The notes: generated by a model from the letters alone, not told the origin. 64,000 nt of DNA from an archaeon (GCA_024399275.1 JAKSHS010000001.1:1-64000), one strand, 5' to 3'. Counted from the stretch's first letter, positions 1-8,932 are shown. Numbers and translations: made by a program.

Positions 1-5
1 GCCGT

Positions 6-81
6 GCCGTGGTAACTCAGTTGGGAGAGTGCAAGACTGAAGATCTTGAAGTCGCTGGTTCGAGCCCGGCCCGCGGCACCA
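6..81 (+). tRNA. tRNA-Phe (GAA)
   Basis: A full cloverleaf can be drawn: acceptor GCCGUGG/CCGCGGC, D stem ACUC/GAGU, anticodon stem CAAGA/UCUUG around loop CUGAAGA with anticodon GAA (39-41), and T stem GCUGG/CCGGC with loop UUCGAGC. Discriminator A at 78 is followed by an encoded CCA (79-81). It faces the 3' end of purM; its promoter lies outside the window. Confidence 0.97.
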
Positions 82-116
82 TTAGTTGCAAATAAGGTTA
101 GGACATTATAACGTTC

Positions 117-1136
117 TCAGTAGCGATTATAAATGACATCGCCCGAGCTACAGAACACTCCCTCTCCACTCTCAACAATTCCCGTAATTTTTGCATTTTT
201 CCACTCTTTTGCAATCAACTCTGCATCCTCTTCAGGAGTAATAATATCAAATCCCATGCCCATATTGAACGTCTGATAAGCCTCTTTCATAGAAATGTTT
301 CCTATTTCCTGAATTTTTTTGAAAATAGGATCGGGTTTAATAGGATCATTAATATTATATCGACACCTTGGATTCATCCTAAGGATGTTCCTCAAGCCTC
401 CACCTGTAATATCTACTAGTCCATGAACTGTATGCTCTTTAACTATATCCAGAACCTGCTTCACATAAATCTCAGTAGGCGTTAAAAGTTCTTCCCCTAT
501 AGGCTTAGAAAGCCCTGAGACTTTTTCAGTAAGTTGATATCCTGCGCTTTCAAAGACTTTTCTTGCAAGAGTCAAACCGTTGGAGTGTATTCCAGAAGAC
601 TTCAATGATACTATCAGGTCCCCTTCAGCACATTTAGAACCTGTTATGACTTTGTCTTTAGAAACATACCCAAGACATGCACCCGAGAGATCAAGTCCAT
701 TAACTATTTCAGGCAGAATCGCAACTTCTCCACCAGCAATTTCTATGTTGGATAATCTTGCGCCTATAGAAAGACCCCTTCCAATGGATTCAAAAATTTT
801 TTCATCTGGCTTGTCGACAGCTATATAATCAACAAACGAAACAGGCTCTGCTCCCATGCAGACTGTATCATTTACATTCATCGCTATACAATCAATACCT
901 ATAGTATCCCAAATGCCAAGTTCTTTAGCAACTAGTATTTTTGTTCCCACACCATCAGTAGCCATCGTAAGATATTTGTCTCCAAAATCAATCAAGCCGG
1001 CAAAGAGATTTTTAGTACGCACTATACGACCAATACCATCTCTCGAACACTTTAATTCTCCAACAAGAGATGCAATTACGCTTGATTTCTTATCAATATC
1101 TACACCTGACTTACTATAGGTCCAATCTTCTTCCAT
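117..1136 (-). CDS. purM: Phosphoribosylformylglycinamidine cyclo-ligase (AIR synthetase)
   Basis: PurM converts FGAM plus ATP to 5-aminoimidazole ribotide, the fifth step of purine synthesis, in the cytosol. The 339-residue protein has the usual family length and begins with the typical YSKSGVD motif. The glycine-rich ATDGVGTK and the later HGLVDITGGGLRN segments belong to the PurM/ATP-binding fold. A longer reading frame begins at 1223, but the ATG at 1136 puts the conserved N-terminus in register and lies about 35 bp downstream of a TATA-like element (1168-1176). The gene stands alone here; purD is encoded 32 kb away. Identity is secure, and the start is an inference. Confidence 0.96.
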   Translation of the reverse strand: MEEDWTYSKSGVDIDKKSSVIASLVGELKCSRDGIGRIVRTKNLFAGLIDFGDKYLTMATDGVGTKILVAKELGIWDTIGIDCIAMNVNDTVCMGAEPVSFVDYIAVDKPDEKIFESIGRGLSIGARLSNIEIAGGEVAILPEIVNGLDLSGACLGYVSKDKVITGSKCAEGDLIVSLKSSGIHSNGLTLARKVFESAGYQLTEKVSGLSKPIGEELLTPTEIYVKQVLDIVKEHTVHGLVDITGGGLRNILRMNPRCRYNINDPIKPDPIFKKIQEIGNISMKEAYQTFNMGMGFDIITPEEDAELIAKEWKNAKITGIVESGEGVFCSSGDVIYNRY

Positions 1137-1475
1137 TGCAAGCACACAGTCGAGCATTAGTCTAATAATTTTATACTTTGTTCTGATAACAAATGATTTC
1201 GCAATAAGAAAGTATTCTGTCAAACCTAATATTCACTCTAAGAAAAATATAAGCTAAATTGCATCCCCGAGCTAGCACTCCACTCTTACAATATATTTAC
1301 AAAATTGACTAAAACCTAGCCAGAAAACTTACGGCACTGAAAGCACCCATAAGTACCAACTATCCATCAACTTAACGCTACACCGCAGCAGAATGCACAA
1401 TTATTATTCTGTGTAACGTTCGATCTATTAAACATAGGAATAACAGATATATCGTACTCACACTTGCGAGTGTCC
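1137..1475. other. Intergenic region between divergent purM and rlmE
   Basis: About 340 bp holding two promoters: the purM TATA box and an AGATATATCG element (1445-1454) some 25 bp before the rlmE ATG. A short inverted repeat ACACT-TGCG-AGTGT (1460-1473) abuts the rlmE start. I see no further gene. Confidence 0.5.
1168..1176 (-). promoter_or_regulatory. TATA box for purM
   Basis: On the minus strand this reads GTATAAAAT. It is centred about 36 bp upstream of the purM ATG, giving a predicted transcript start about 10 nt before the start codon. Confidence 0.5.
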
Positions 1476-2159
1476 ATGTCCATGCATGTAAGATGGCTCG
1501 ACGAAAGACGCCGAGAACATTATCACAAGCTCGCAAAAAAAGAAGGATATCGTTCAAGAGCTTCATTTAAAATCATGCAAATAGACGATCATTTCAATAT
1601 TTTCAGAAGAGGAAATTCTATTGTTGATCTTGGAGCATCTCCTGGCGGATGGCTTCAAGTTGCCAGAGAACGCGTCGGCGCGAGCGGCGTGGTCATTGGT
1701 GTCGATCTAAAACCAATCAAACCAATCAAAGGAGTAACCACAATTGTCGGAGACATCACAGACAATAACACAGTATTTGAGCTTCTTAACAAGCTTAAAG
1801 GCAAGGCGGACATTGTTCTTTCGGATATGGCACCTAATGTTACAGGATGTTACTCAATAGATCACGCAAGATCAGTTTACTTATGCATGAGTGCAGTCAA
1901 CATTTGCAATCTAATCTTAAAAATGAACGGACAATTTGTAACAAAAGTCTTTATGGGAAATATGTTCAATATCTTGATGAACAGGTTAAAAACACACTTT
2001 CAAAGCGTAAAAATTTACTCACCTGATGCCTCAAGACCAACGTCTTCTGAAGTCTATATAATATCCAAGGGATTCCTCCCAAGCATAACTTCTGACATCA
2101 AATGTATTGAACGACCTAAGAATGAGAATGAATTCTATAAACGGGGAGATCTACTATAG
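1476..2159 (+). CDS. rlmE: 23S rRNA (uridine-2'-O-)-methyltransferase RlmE/FtsJ family
   Basis: SAM-dependent 2'-O-ribose methyltransferase predicted to act on 23S rRNA. The family's N-terminal basic segment (KKEGYRSRASFK) supplies the first catalytic Lys. DLGASPGGW is the SAM-binding motif I, SDMAPN gives the catalytic Asp, KVFMG the second Lys and SSEVYIIS the Glu, so the K-D-K-E tetrad is complete. The protein has 227 residues from the ATG at 1476, which sits about 25 bp after an AGATATATCG TATA-like box and is probably leaderless. A TTG (1464) and a second ATG (1482) are alternatives. The stop is TAG, followed by 18 further open codons before a TGA. Confidence 0.93.
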   Translation: MSMHVRWLDERRREHYHKLAKKEGYRSRASFKIMQIDDHFNIFRRGNSIVDLGASPGGWLQVARERVGASGVVIGVDLKPIKPIKGVTTIVGDITDNNTVFELLNKLKGKADIVLSDMAPNVTGCYSIDHARSVYLCMSAVNICNLILKMNGQFVTKVFMGNMFNILMNRLKTHFQSVKIYSPDASRPTSSEVYIISKGFLPSITSDIKCIERPKNENEFYKRGDLL

Positions 2160-2312
2160 CCACAAACTCCAAAAGACAGCCCAGCTGAAGCATCCTCAAC
2201 TAAATCCTATACTTGAATCTGAATCCACATAATATAGCACAGGCCCCCATAACCACATAGCAAATAATACACCCTTAAACAACTAAGACTTAATTGGATA
2301 CTCACGTCTAAT

Positions 2313-5054
2313 TTAATCCCAAAATCTTTTATTCTTTGCGAATGTAACCTCGGCGCTAAGAATATCCATAAGGAATTCATCATCGTCCGCGTGCAAAGTT
2401 CTAAGAATTTTTGAAGCAGAATGTGGACCAATGCCTCTTGCCGCCAATACCATACACGCAAGTTTTCCATTTTCATTTACCAAGCTGGCAATTTTTCTCA
2501 CATGCGTAATTTGCTTCTTGTCTAAATCTGTAAGTTCTCTCTTTGCAAAGAGCTTAACAAGATCTCTTTCATATTCTTTTAATATAGCAATCATTGTGCC
2601 CCCACATCTTTGACAAACAAATTGTTCAGGAACATCACAAACCCTCACTCTCCACTGCAAGTGACAATTTAAACACAACGAATAAAAAATTTCGTTCTCC
2701 AACCTTTTCTTTAACGATACAAGAATCGAATGCGTAGCACGTGTCGGCTGCATAAGTTCTCTGGATTTTACAATTCCTTCCATTCCTATCGGGGACGTCG
2801 GTGTAACGCAAATTTTAATGGAATTATTAGCAATGGCTGACACAACTCTCTCAGTGTTCGCAATATCAAGATCTTCCCACAAAACTTTGTTAATCGCTTC
2901 GTTGTAAACAGGAGTGTTCTTATGTATGTCAAGTAACCTTTTAAAATTCATGAAACTGTAATCGGCATCTTTGTCTACAATGCCAAATTTTTTTGCTACG
3001 TAAACAAATCTCCACTTCAGAAAGGTTGAGTTACCAATTATAATTTTGACAATATCTTCTACAGTTCCCGGTTTCACTGATGGTATCAATTCAACAATTA
3101 TACCTTCCGAGACATTTCTCGGCAATTCCAACATTATTCTATATGGGTCTATAGAAACTCCAATACTTTCCCCAATACGTGCCATCAATAAAGCCGAGTA
3201 TATTTTTCCCAACGTCTCATTAACACGCGTCCCAAAACATGCATTGATGATGACAATCTTTTCCCCAATTTCAATAGTAATTGTTTCATCTGTCGGAACA
3301 ACATAATTTCCCTGTTTTATAACAAAATCACTAACGCACTTTTTTGCCTTTGAATTACCAGGATAGTCGTCTAAATTAAGCATTCTTCTTAATTTTCCAA
3401 CTTCCATGGCAATTTCAAACGGGACTGGAATATCGGACCCTGTCCACGAAGGAACTGATCCAATTTCTTTAGCTTCCCCTACGAGTAATTCACAGTCATG
3501 AACTTCAATCACACGCCATGTGTGCCCTCTCATAATGAACATCGAATTGCAATCATTAATAAACGCAGCCACAAAACTTTCGTCAAGTGTACCTATAACT
3601 CTTCTGGTTACTATATTTCTAACAGTATACGTTCTCTCATCTGGAATCATTGATATGTTGCTATAGAAGTACTTCATTCCCTTTTTAGAGCGTCTAAACC
3701 CATTTTTATCCTCAAATACCATCTTAATAGATTTCAATTGCTCCACAACATTGTCCATTTCTTTCCTGTCAAGATTTCGAAATATGTGGGTTCTTCTAAA
3801 TGTTGTGTAGGCTTGATCTCTGGTAATACTCCCCCTCATAGTCATTGCCACAAGCTGATTTGCCACAACTGTTAGTGGATTCTCTCTCCCAACTTTCTTT
3901 TCTAATTTTTTAACACTAGCTCTTCTAGCAATAACAAGTGCTTCTGCTACATCATCTGGCGATATTGCAATAATTTTCGCTTTAATATTTCTATTAACAC
4001 AATGCCCTGCGCGACCTGCACGTTGTATCATTCTAGAAACTTGTCTGGGGGAATTATATTGGATAACTAAATCCACAGTGCCAATATCAATTCCTAATTC
4101 CAGGGACGACGTGCAGATTATGGCTCTCAATTCCCCCTCTTTAAATTTATCTTCCACACATATCCTATCTTCTTTTGAAAGAGATCCATGATGAATATCA
4201 ATAGAAAAGCATTCATCTAATAGATGATATCTCGACACCATCCATTCTGCCGCTTCTCTCGTATTCACAAAAAGTAGTGTAGAATTTCCTTTCTCGATAA
4301 GTTCTTTGATTCTACATATTGCCCCTAAAATATATGGTTCACACCGAAGTTTATCAAGAAGTTCACTATCGCTACATGCGTTCGCACACTCTACTTCGAT
4401 ACTAAAATCTCTGTAAGTATCATACTTACAAACCGTAACTTGTCTTTCTGCACCTACAAGAAATCTCGCAACTTCGTTCACATCGCTAACGGTGGCAGAA
4501 AGACCGATTCTTTGATATTCCCCCGCAAGATGGAAAAGACGCTCCATCGCAACAGACATTTGCGCTCCTCGTTCAGAGAATGCCAACTCATGTATCTCAT
4601 CAACAATGAACCACTCAACATGTCTCAAGTGCTCCGACAATCTACTTCCTATAAGAAGAAGCTGAAGCGTTTCAGGTGTAGTTATAAGTATCTCTGGAGG
4701 ATGAAGCGCCTGTTTATTCCTCTCAGATGGTACGGTATCTCCATGTCTTACGCCAACTGATATTCCAAGCGCTTCACCATAATCGCGTATCCTCAGCAAA
4801 ACATCTCTGTTCAAAGACCTTAATGGCGAAACGTAGACACACCTTATGCCAGGCTTCCCCCTTGAACTGAGAATAGCATCAAAAACAGGAAGCATGGCGG
4901 CCTCCGTTTTCCCGGTGCCAGTAGGTGCTACAATAAGAACATTAACTCCTTTAGCAATCTTCGGAATCGCACCTGCCTGCGGCTCTGTTGGCTCCGTTAT
5001 TCCGCGATCTTCAAGTACAGAAGCAACCTCGCAAGATAGACCTTCAAACGGCAT
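2313..5054 (-). CDS. lhr: Lhr-type ATP-dependent DNA/RNA helicase
   Basis: Superfamily 2 helicase of the Lhr (large helicase-related) group, an archaeal DNA-unwinding enzyme linked to repair and replication. In order: TEPQAGAIPKI Q-motif region, APTGTGKTEA Walker A (about residues 43-52), DEIH motif II (about 150), LSATVSD motif III, then the second RecA domain with TSSLELGIDIG and QRAGRAGH motif VI. The C-terminal part holds a Lhr-specific region and a four-Cys zinc site (CLNCHLQW followed by CQRCGG). Length 913 residues fits Lhr-core plus extension. It lies 34 bp from the stop of hdrD on the same strand, so the two could share a transcript. Confidence 0.93.
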   Translation of the reverse strand: MPFEGLSCEVASVLEDRGITEPTEPQAGAIPKIAKGVNVLIVAPTGTGKTEAAMLPVFDAILSSRGKPGIRCVYVSPLRSLNRDVLLRIRDYGEALGISVGVRHGDTVPSERNKQALHPPEILITTPETLQLLLIGSRLSEHLRHVEWFIVDEIHELAFSERGAQMSVAMERLFHLAGEYQRIGLSATVSDVNEVARFLVGAERQVTVCKYDTYRDFSIEVECANACSDSELLDKLRCEPYILGAICRIKELIEKGNSTLLFVNTREAAEWMVSRYHLLDECFSIDIHHGSLSKEDRICVEDKFKEGELRAIICTSSLELGIDIGTVDLVIQYNSPRQVSRMIQRAGRAGHCVNRNIKAKIIAISPDDVAEALVIARRASVKKLEKKVGRENPLTVVANQLVAMTMRGSITRDQAYTTFRRTHIFRNLDRKEMDNVVEQLKSIKMVFEDKNGFRRSKKGMKYFYSNISMIPDERTYTVRNIVTRRVIGTLDESFVAAFINDCNSMFIMRGHTWRVIEVHDCELLVGEAKEIGSVPSWTGSDIPVPFEIAMEVGKLRRMLNLDDYPGNSKAKKCVSDFVIKQGNYVVPTDETITIEIGEKIVIINACFGTRVNETLGKIYSALLMARIGESIGVSIDPYRIMLELPRNVSEGIIVELIPSVKPGTVEDIVKIIIGNSTFLKWRFVYVAKKFGIVDKDADYSFMNFKRLLDIHKNTPVYNEAINKVLWEDLDIANTERVVSAIANNSIKICVTPTSPIGMEGIVKSRELMQPTRATHSILVSLKKRLENEIFYSLCLNCHLQWRVRVCDVPEQFVCQRCGGTMIAILKEYERDLVKLFAKRELTDLDKKQITHVRKIASLVNENGKLACMVLAARGIGPHSASKILRTLHADDDEFLMDILSAEVTFAKNKRFWD

Positions 5055-5088
5055 AACAGCAAGTCAGACATAGCCAATTAAACAAGCT

Positions 5089-6693
5089 TCATTCTTCTTC
5101 ATCAACCTTAGAGTCACCGAGATTCTTTTTGTAAATGGTCCTAATTTCCGCTATCTGACTCTTACCGTCAGTTATGTCTTCACTCTTGTATCTTAGAACT
5201 ATCCAACCTCTATCTATAAGATCTTTGTCATGCTCCTCAGCAGCTCCAGTTTCCGTAATAAAAACGGCAATTTTTGGCTTGACAAATGCAAATTGGATGT
5301 GTTCGCTGCCATAATCTTTCCTATACCTCAAGCCCTCTATCCACATAGCTCTTCTGATAACTGCTTCTGGAGTCATCTCTGAGCCTTCAACATCCTCCTC
5401 TACGTCATCAAACATCGTTTTTTTTATCTGTATCTCGTCATCGGCCTTTACAGCAGGCACTGGCTGATCTGCATCATGTTTCTTAACTACAGGCTCCTCA
5501 ATTTTAGGTGCTGTGACCTGCAACAGGATCTCCGTTATATCCATGACTTTAACTTTTGATCCAATCTTTTTAGCCCCCTGTCTCAGATTGAGAACACAAA
5601 ATGGACACGCCGTTGCAATAACTTCCGCCCCCACTGCCTCAGCATCCTTAACTCTTTCCGCTGCAATATCTACCGCAAAATTATTAAACGCAGATTTGTA
5701 GCCTCCCCCTGCACCACAGCATCTTGAGTCTTCTCTATTCCTCTCCATTTCTACGAAATCAATTCCTTTTATCTTCTTCAGAATACGACGAGGTTCCTCA
5801 TAGACCTTTGAGTGTCTTCCAAGATGGCACGGATCATGATACGTCACCCTTGCCTTAAACTCATTATTAAGCGGTAGTTTCCTTTCACTGATCAGTTTAT
5901 CTACGTATTGGACAATGTGATAGACATTCTGCCCAGGCTTTCCATAGTAGTCTATATAGTTACTAGAGACAGTCTTATAGCAGCCAGAACAAGACATAAC
6001 CATGTCTTTCGCCCCTAACGCGTCGGCTTTCGAGACAACCTCCTTACTAGCTTCGAGAGAATGAGCAACAATACCAGTCCTGAGTAAAGGCGATGTACAA
6101 CAAACCTCGCTTTCCCCTAGACAATTCACAGTAACACCTGCCCGATCAAGAACCACAACTGACGCGCGAGGAATATCTTGCATCCTATATGATCCCGTGC
6201 ATCCAGCAAAGAAGATCGCCTCTGGCGGCGTTGTTCTCTTAACATCCGACGGCCACCACGCATCCCTATTTTTCCGCGGCTCTCCGTAAGGGTTCCCATT
6301 CAAGGCAATGCTCCTTTCAAGCTTTCTATGAACTGGAAGAGGTGCCATCCCTTCATTCGTCATCCATTTTCTAACCTTTTCCCAGAGCTCGACAAGCTTA
6401 ATCTTCGCATGACAAACTGCCTCACAATTCCCACATCCCGTGCACTTATACACTGCATCAACAAACTCCGGACTAAGCCTTGCTCCTCTTCCAAGGATTT
6501 TGTCCATCAGTCCGGTTCCCACTTTGTCCAATTGATTGAGGTAGTATATCTTTCCCCTCGCTGTTACTGACTCCCACGGGGTTTGTCTATGTGCCTCGCA
6601 AACCTCAATACAGTATCCGCACATCTGACATTGCGTCATTTCTTTCTGGATACGCGGAAGTTTAACAAACCTCGGTCCTTCCAGTCTTGTCAT
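5089..6693 (-). CDS. hdrD: CoB-CoM heterodisulfide reductase subunit D with extra C-terminal Vsr/DUF559-like domain
   Basis: HdrD is the catalytic iron-sulfur subunit that reduces the CoM-S-S-CoB heterodisulfide at the end of methanogenesis. Two 4Fe-4S motifs are visible (C22-C25-C28-C32 and C84-C87-C90-C94). Two CCG domains follow, with key cysteines C165, C198-C199, C235 and C238, then C289, C325-C326, C363 and C366. No hdrE is adjacent. After residue 400 there is an acidic linker and a domain (about 441-523) unlike HdrD, with GLRYR, KPKIAVFI and DRGWIVLRY segments resembling Vsr/DUF559 nuclease folds but lacking the usual Asp/His residues. The ATG at 6693 follows a GAGGATG ribosome site; the longer frame would need a TTG at 6741. 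Role is secure, the C-terminal call is inference. Confidence 0.9.
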   Translation of the reverse strand: MTRLEGPRFVKLPRIQKEMTQCQMCGYCIEVCEAHRQTPWESVTARGKIYYLNQLDKVGTGLMDKILGRGARLSPEFVDAVYKCTGCGNCEAVCHAKIKLVELWEKVRKWMTNEGMAPLPVHRKLERSIALNGNPYGEPRKNRDAWWPSDVKRTTPPEAIFFAGCTGSYRMQDIPRASVVVLDRAGVTVNCLGESEVCCTSPLLRTGIVAHSLEASKEVVSKADALGAKDMVMSCSGCYKTVSSNYIDYYGKPGQNVYHIVQYVDKLISERKLPLNNEFKARVTYHDPCHLGRHSKVYEEPRRILKKIKGIDFVEMERNREDSRCCGAGGGYKSAFNNFAVDIAAERVKDAEAVGAEVIATACPFCVLNLRQGAKKIGSKVKVMDITEILLQVTAPKIEEPVVKKHDADQPVPAVKADDEIQIKKTMFDDVEEDVEGSEMTPEAVIRRAMWIEGLRYRKDYGSEHIQFAFVKPKIAVFITETGAAEEHDKDLIDRGWIVLRYKSEDITDGKSQIAEIRTIYKKNLGDSKVDEEE

Positions 6694-7089
6694 CTTGACA
6701 TCCTCTCTATTCTGGGAGAAAATCGACAGCTTCCTCTCCAATGGGCTTTATGATAAGTTGAGCATATAAGTATCTTTGTTCGATATTGGCAGAGTCATGT
6801 ATTCTGTACACATAAGTACGTGAGTTTATAAGATACTCAACCATCCTTGGTGATGATTAGACACTAAAAATCGGTTTGAAAAACCATGCAAAACTAACGT
6901 CTGACTTCTAAAATATCCCACTGATCTGACTTCCAAATTCGTGTACATGTCTAGCAAATCCATTCAATACGAGAATTATTAACCTCAAAATTTTGCTTAT
7001 TATAGCCCATCATCGTACTAGAAAAACTACACGTAACAGCCACATGTTAACTCTGAATGTTTATCCGTACGTATTATCTTCATCCTCTC
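6694..7089. other. Intergenic region between divergent hdrD and cysteine desulfurase
   Basis: About 395 bp, A+T-rich. It contains the hdrD TATA box, a second TATA-like stretch GTTTATAAGATAC near 6815-6827, and a weak GTTTAT element (7057-7062) about 28 bp before the desulfurase ATG. No open frame here looks like a gene. Confidence 0.4.
6763..6772 (-). promoter_or_regulatory. TATA box for hdrD
   Basis: The minus strand reads CTTATATGC here, about 75 bp upstream of the ATG at 6693. This predicts a transcript start near 6740 and a leader of about 45 nt carrying the GAGGATG ribosome binding site. Confidence 0.5.
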
Positions 7090-8241
7090 ATGGTGCCAGA
7101 AATCGTGTATTTTGATAACGGTGCAACTACAGCTATAGCACCAGAGGTGCTGGAATCGATGATGCCCTATCTTACTACCGAATACGGAAATCCTAGTAGT
7201 GTCCATTTTATGGGAAACACTGCCGCAAAAGGCTTGCGTATGGCAAGAGAACAAGTCGCAAATTCTTTGGGATCACTGCCATCAGAGATAGTCTTTACAT
7301 CCGGAGGCACAGAATCAGATAACTTAGCATTGATTGGTTCAGCCACTGCGTGCAGAAAAAACGATCCCAAAAGAAATAGAATCGTTACCACATGTATAGA
7401 GCATGAAGCTGTACTCGAAACATGTGAAGAGCTAAAGAGACGTGGATTCGATGTAACTGTGTTAAGTGTTGATAAAGAAGGGTATTTAGATCCTTCAATT
7501 CTCGATGATGCAATGAGCACTGACGTTTGTCTTGTTTCAATCATGGCAGCGAACAATATTATTGGAACAATCCAGGACATTGCAGATTTATCTAAAGTAT
7601 CCCATGAATATGGCTCATACTTTCACACAGACGCCGTGCAAGGGTACACTAAGATGAACATAAACGTAGAGAGAGATAAAATTGATATGCTCTCTCTTTC
7701 AGGACATAAAATACATGCGCCAAAGGGAATAGGGGCCCTATACGTAAGGTCTAACGTCCCAATATCCCCAATTATCTTTGGAGGTGGGCAGGAAATGGGA
7801 CTAAGATCATCAACCGAGAACATTCCTGGAATAATCGGTTTAGGCAAAGCTGCGGAAATGTCAATGGAAAGCATGGATAAGGACATACAATTAATGACAA
7901 AACTCAGGGACGAAATCATTGACGATATGCTAAAAATGAACGGTGTACATCTGAATGGCCCAATCGGCAAAAAAAGACTCTGCAACAATGCGCACTTCCG
8001 ATTTGATAAATTGAAAGGAACAGATGTAGTATTAGCCCTCAGTAGGGCTCGAATTGCAGCATCTTCCACATCTGCATGCTCCGCCGGACTGTCAGAGCCG
8101 TCATATGTACTAACTTCACTAGGACTCTCCCCCAAACAGTGTACATCTACTCTTAGGGTATCATTATCAAGATACAACACTGAAGACGATATCGTACACT
8201 TAATAAACGCTATGAAAACAATACTTCGTGACCACTCTTAA
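7090..8241 (+). CDS. Cysteine desulfurase (NifS/IscS family)
   Basis: PLP enzyme that releases sulfur from L-cysteine for Fe-S clusters or tRNA thiolation. The start MVPEIVYFDNGATT is typical of the family, as are TSGGTESDNLAL and IEHEAVL. SLSGHKIHAPKG carries the PLP lysine, and STSACSAG in a C-terminal loop carries the catalytic persulfide cysteine. Length (383 residues) is normal. An ATG 33 bp upstream is in frame, but the one at 7090 matches the family start. No iscU or thiI partner is next to it. The Cys-containing loop resembles group I enzymes; I cannot tell from context whether it serves Fe-S or tRNA sulfur. Confidence 0.93.
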   Translation: MVPEIVYFDNGATTAIAPEVLESMMPYLTTEYGNPSSVHFMGNTAAKGLRMAREQVANSLGSLPSEIVFTSGGTESDNLALIGSATACRKNDPKRNRIVTTCIEHEAVLETCEELKRRGFDVTVLSVDKEGYLDPSILDDAMSTDVCLVSIMAANNIIGTIQDIADLSKVSHEYGSYFHTDAVQGYTKMNINVERDKIDMLSLSGHKIHAPKGIGALYVRSNVPISPIIFGGGQEMGLRSSTENIPGIIGLGKAAEMSMESMDKDIQLMTKLRDEIIDDMLKMNGVHLNGPIGKKRLCNNAHFRFDKLKGTDVVLALSRARIAASSTSACSAGLSEPSYVLTSLGLSPKQCTSTLRVSLSRYNTEDDIVHLINAMKTILRDHS

Positions 8242-8313
8242 TGGCCATCCCAAAGTAAAACACACAACCCAACAGCGTCGCCCAGAGGCCCCAACTACTA
8301 GCAATACCAGACG

Positions 8314-8335
8314 AAAAAAGACCCCCAGAGGGTCC
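8314..8335 (-). terminator. Hairpin plus U-tract terminator after the tRNA-Asn/tRNA-Met pair
   Basis: On the minus strand GACCC-TCTGG-GGGTC forms a 5-bp stem (8320-8334) followed at once by a CTTTTTT tract, about 20 nt beyond the tRNA-Met 3' end. The layout resembles a factor-independent terminator. Some structures of this kind act only as processing signals in archaea. Confidence 0.6.
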
Positions 8336-8356
8336 AGCAACAACTAATGACCGCAG

Positions 8357-8430
8357 TGGGCCTTGCCGGATTCGAACCGACGACCGTCAGGTTATGAGCC
8401 AGACGCTCCGCCAAACTAAGCTAAAGGCCC
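8357..8430 (-). tRNA. tRNA-Met (CAU), elongator type
   Basis: The minus strand folds with acceptor GGGCCUU/AAGGCCC, D stem GCUU/GAGC, anticodon loop CUCAUAA (anticodon CAU) and T stem GUCGG/CCGGC with loop UUCGAAU; discriminator A, no encoded CCA. The anticodon stem lacks the three G:C pairs of the initiator found at 55170 and has a central U:U mismatch. A CAU tRNA could also be the Ile tRNA whose C34 becomes agmatidine, but the body looks more like elongator Met. Confidence 0.88.
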
Positions 8431-8456
8431 ATCTCCACGCGACGCTGCCGAAAGCA

Positions 8457-8532
8457 TGGCGCCGTCGCACGGGATCGAACCGTGGACCTTGTGATTAACA
8501 GTCACACGCTCTACCTACTGAGCTACAACGGC
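8457..8532 (-). tRNA. tRNA-Asn (GUU)
   Basis: The minus strand gives acceptor GCCGUUG/CGACGGC, D stem GCUC/GAGC, anticodon stem UGUGA/UCACA with loop CUGUUAA (anticodon GUU), and T stem CACGG/CCGUG. Discriminator G and an encoded CCA (8459-8457) follow. It precedes tRNA-Met by 26 bp and probably shares its transcript; a TTTAATA element upstream (about 8557-8567) is a candidate promoter. Likely substrate of the GatCAB enzyme encoded at 49-52 kb. Confidence 0.96.
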
Positions 8533-8664
8533 ACGAGGCGCCCTACGGTAGTTCTGTATTAAAGTGTTGTGGTGTGTCACAACTCCAAGCATACACAGGT
8601 CTAATATCAGGAATCGCTGCACAGCTACCAAAGCCGAACTACAAAGGTAAATCAAAAACAGCTT

Positions 8665-8823
8665 TTACCTGCCATACCAGTGTCCTTTTCCCCATTTACT
8701 GTAATTAACCATCCAGCCCTGGATAGCCGACCCACAGCATTTGAGGGCAGCCTGCTCTGTCTTATGTGTCCTATAACAACCAAGACACTGATACCTAATC
8801 TGAGGTTCTTCACGCCCCGCCAT
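8665..8823 (-). CDS. 52-residue Cys-rich (zinc-ribbon-like) protein of unknown function
   Basis: A short uninterrupted frame of 52 codons from ATG (8821-8823) to TAA. The product starts MAGREEPQIRYQCLGC and has a CxxC pair (C13, C16), then C29-C30, suggesting a metal site. The tail is rich in Trp, Gly and Tyr (GWMV, KWGKGHWYG), which is unlike a random translation. A TTTATTTA box centred about 25 bp before the ATG predicts leaderless transcription, supporting a real gene. I do not recognise the family and infer no function. Confidence 0.65.
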   Translation of the reverse strand: MAGREEPQIRYQCLGCYRTHKTEQAALKCCGSAIQGWMVNYSKWGKGHWYGR

Positions 8824-8841
8824 ACGTCCGGATCAATCGAA

Positions 8842-8853
8842 CAGTAAATAAAG
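8842..8853 (-). promoter_or_regulatory. TATA box for the 52-residue protein
   Basis: The minus strand reads CTTTATTTACTG. Its centre lies about 25 bp before the ATG at 8823, so the start codon should be at or next to the 5' end of the transcript. Confidence 0.5.
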
Positions 8854-8932
8854 ATTATTCAAATTCTCACCTCACCACACTTTTCAAAACTAATGATGTT
8901 TTAAATAACATAAGAACGGTCGCACGTCGGTT

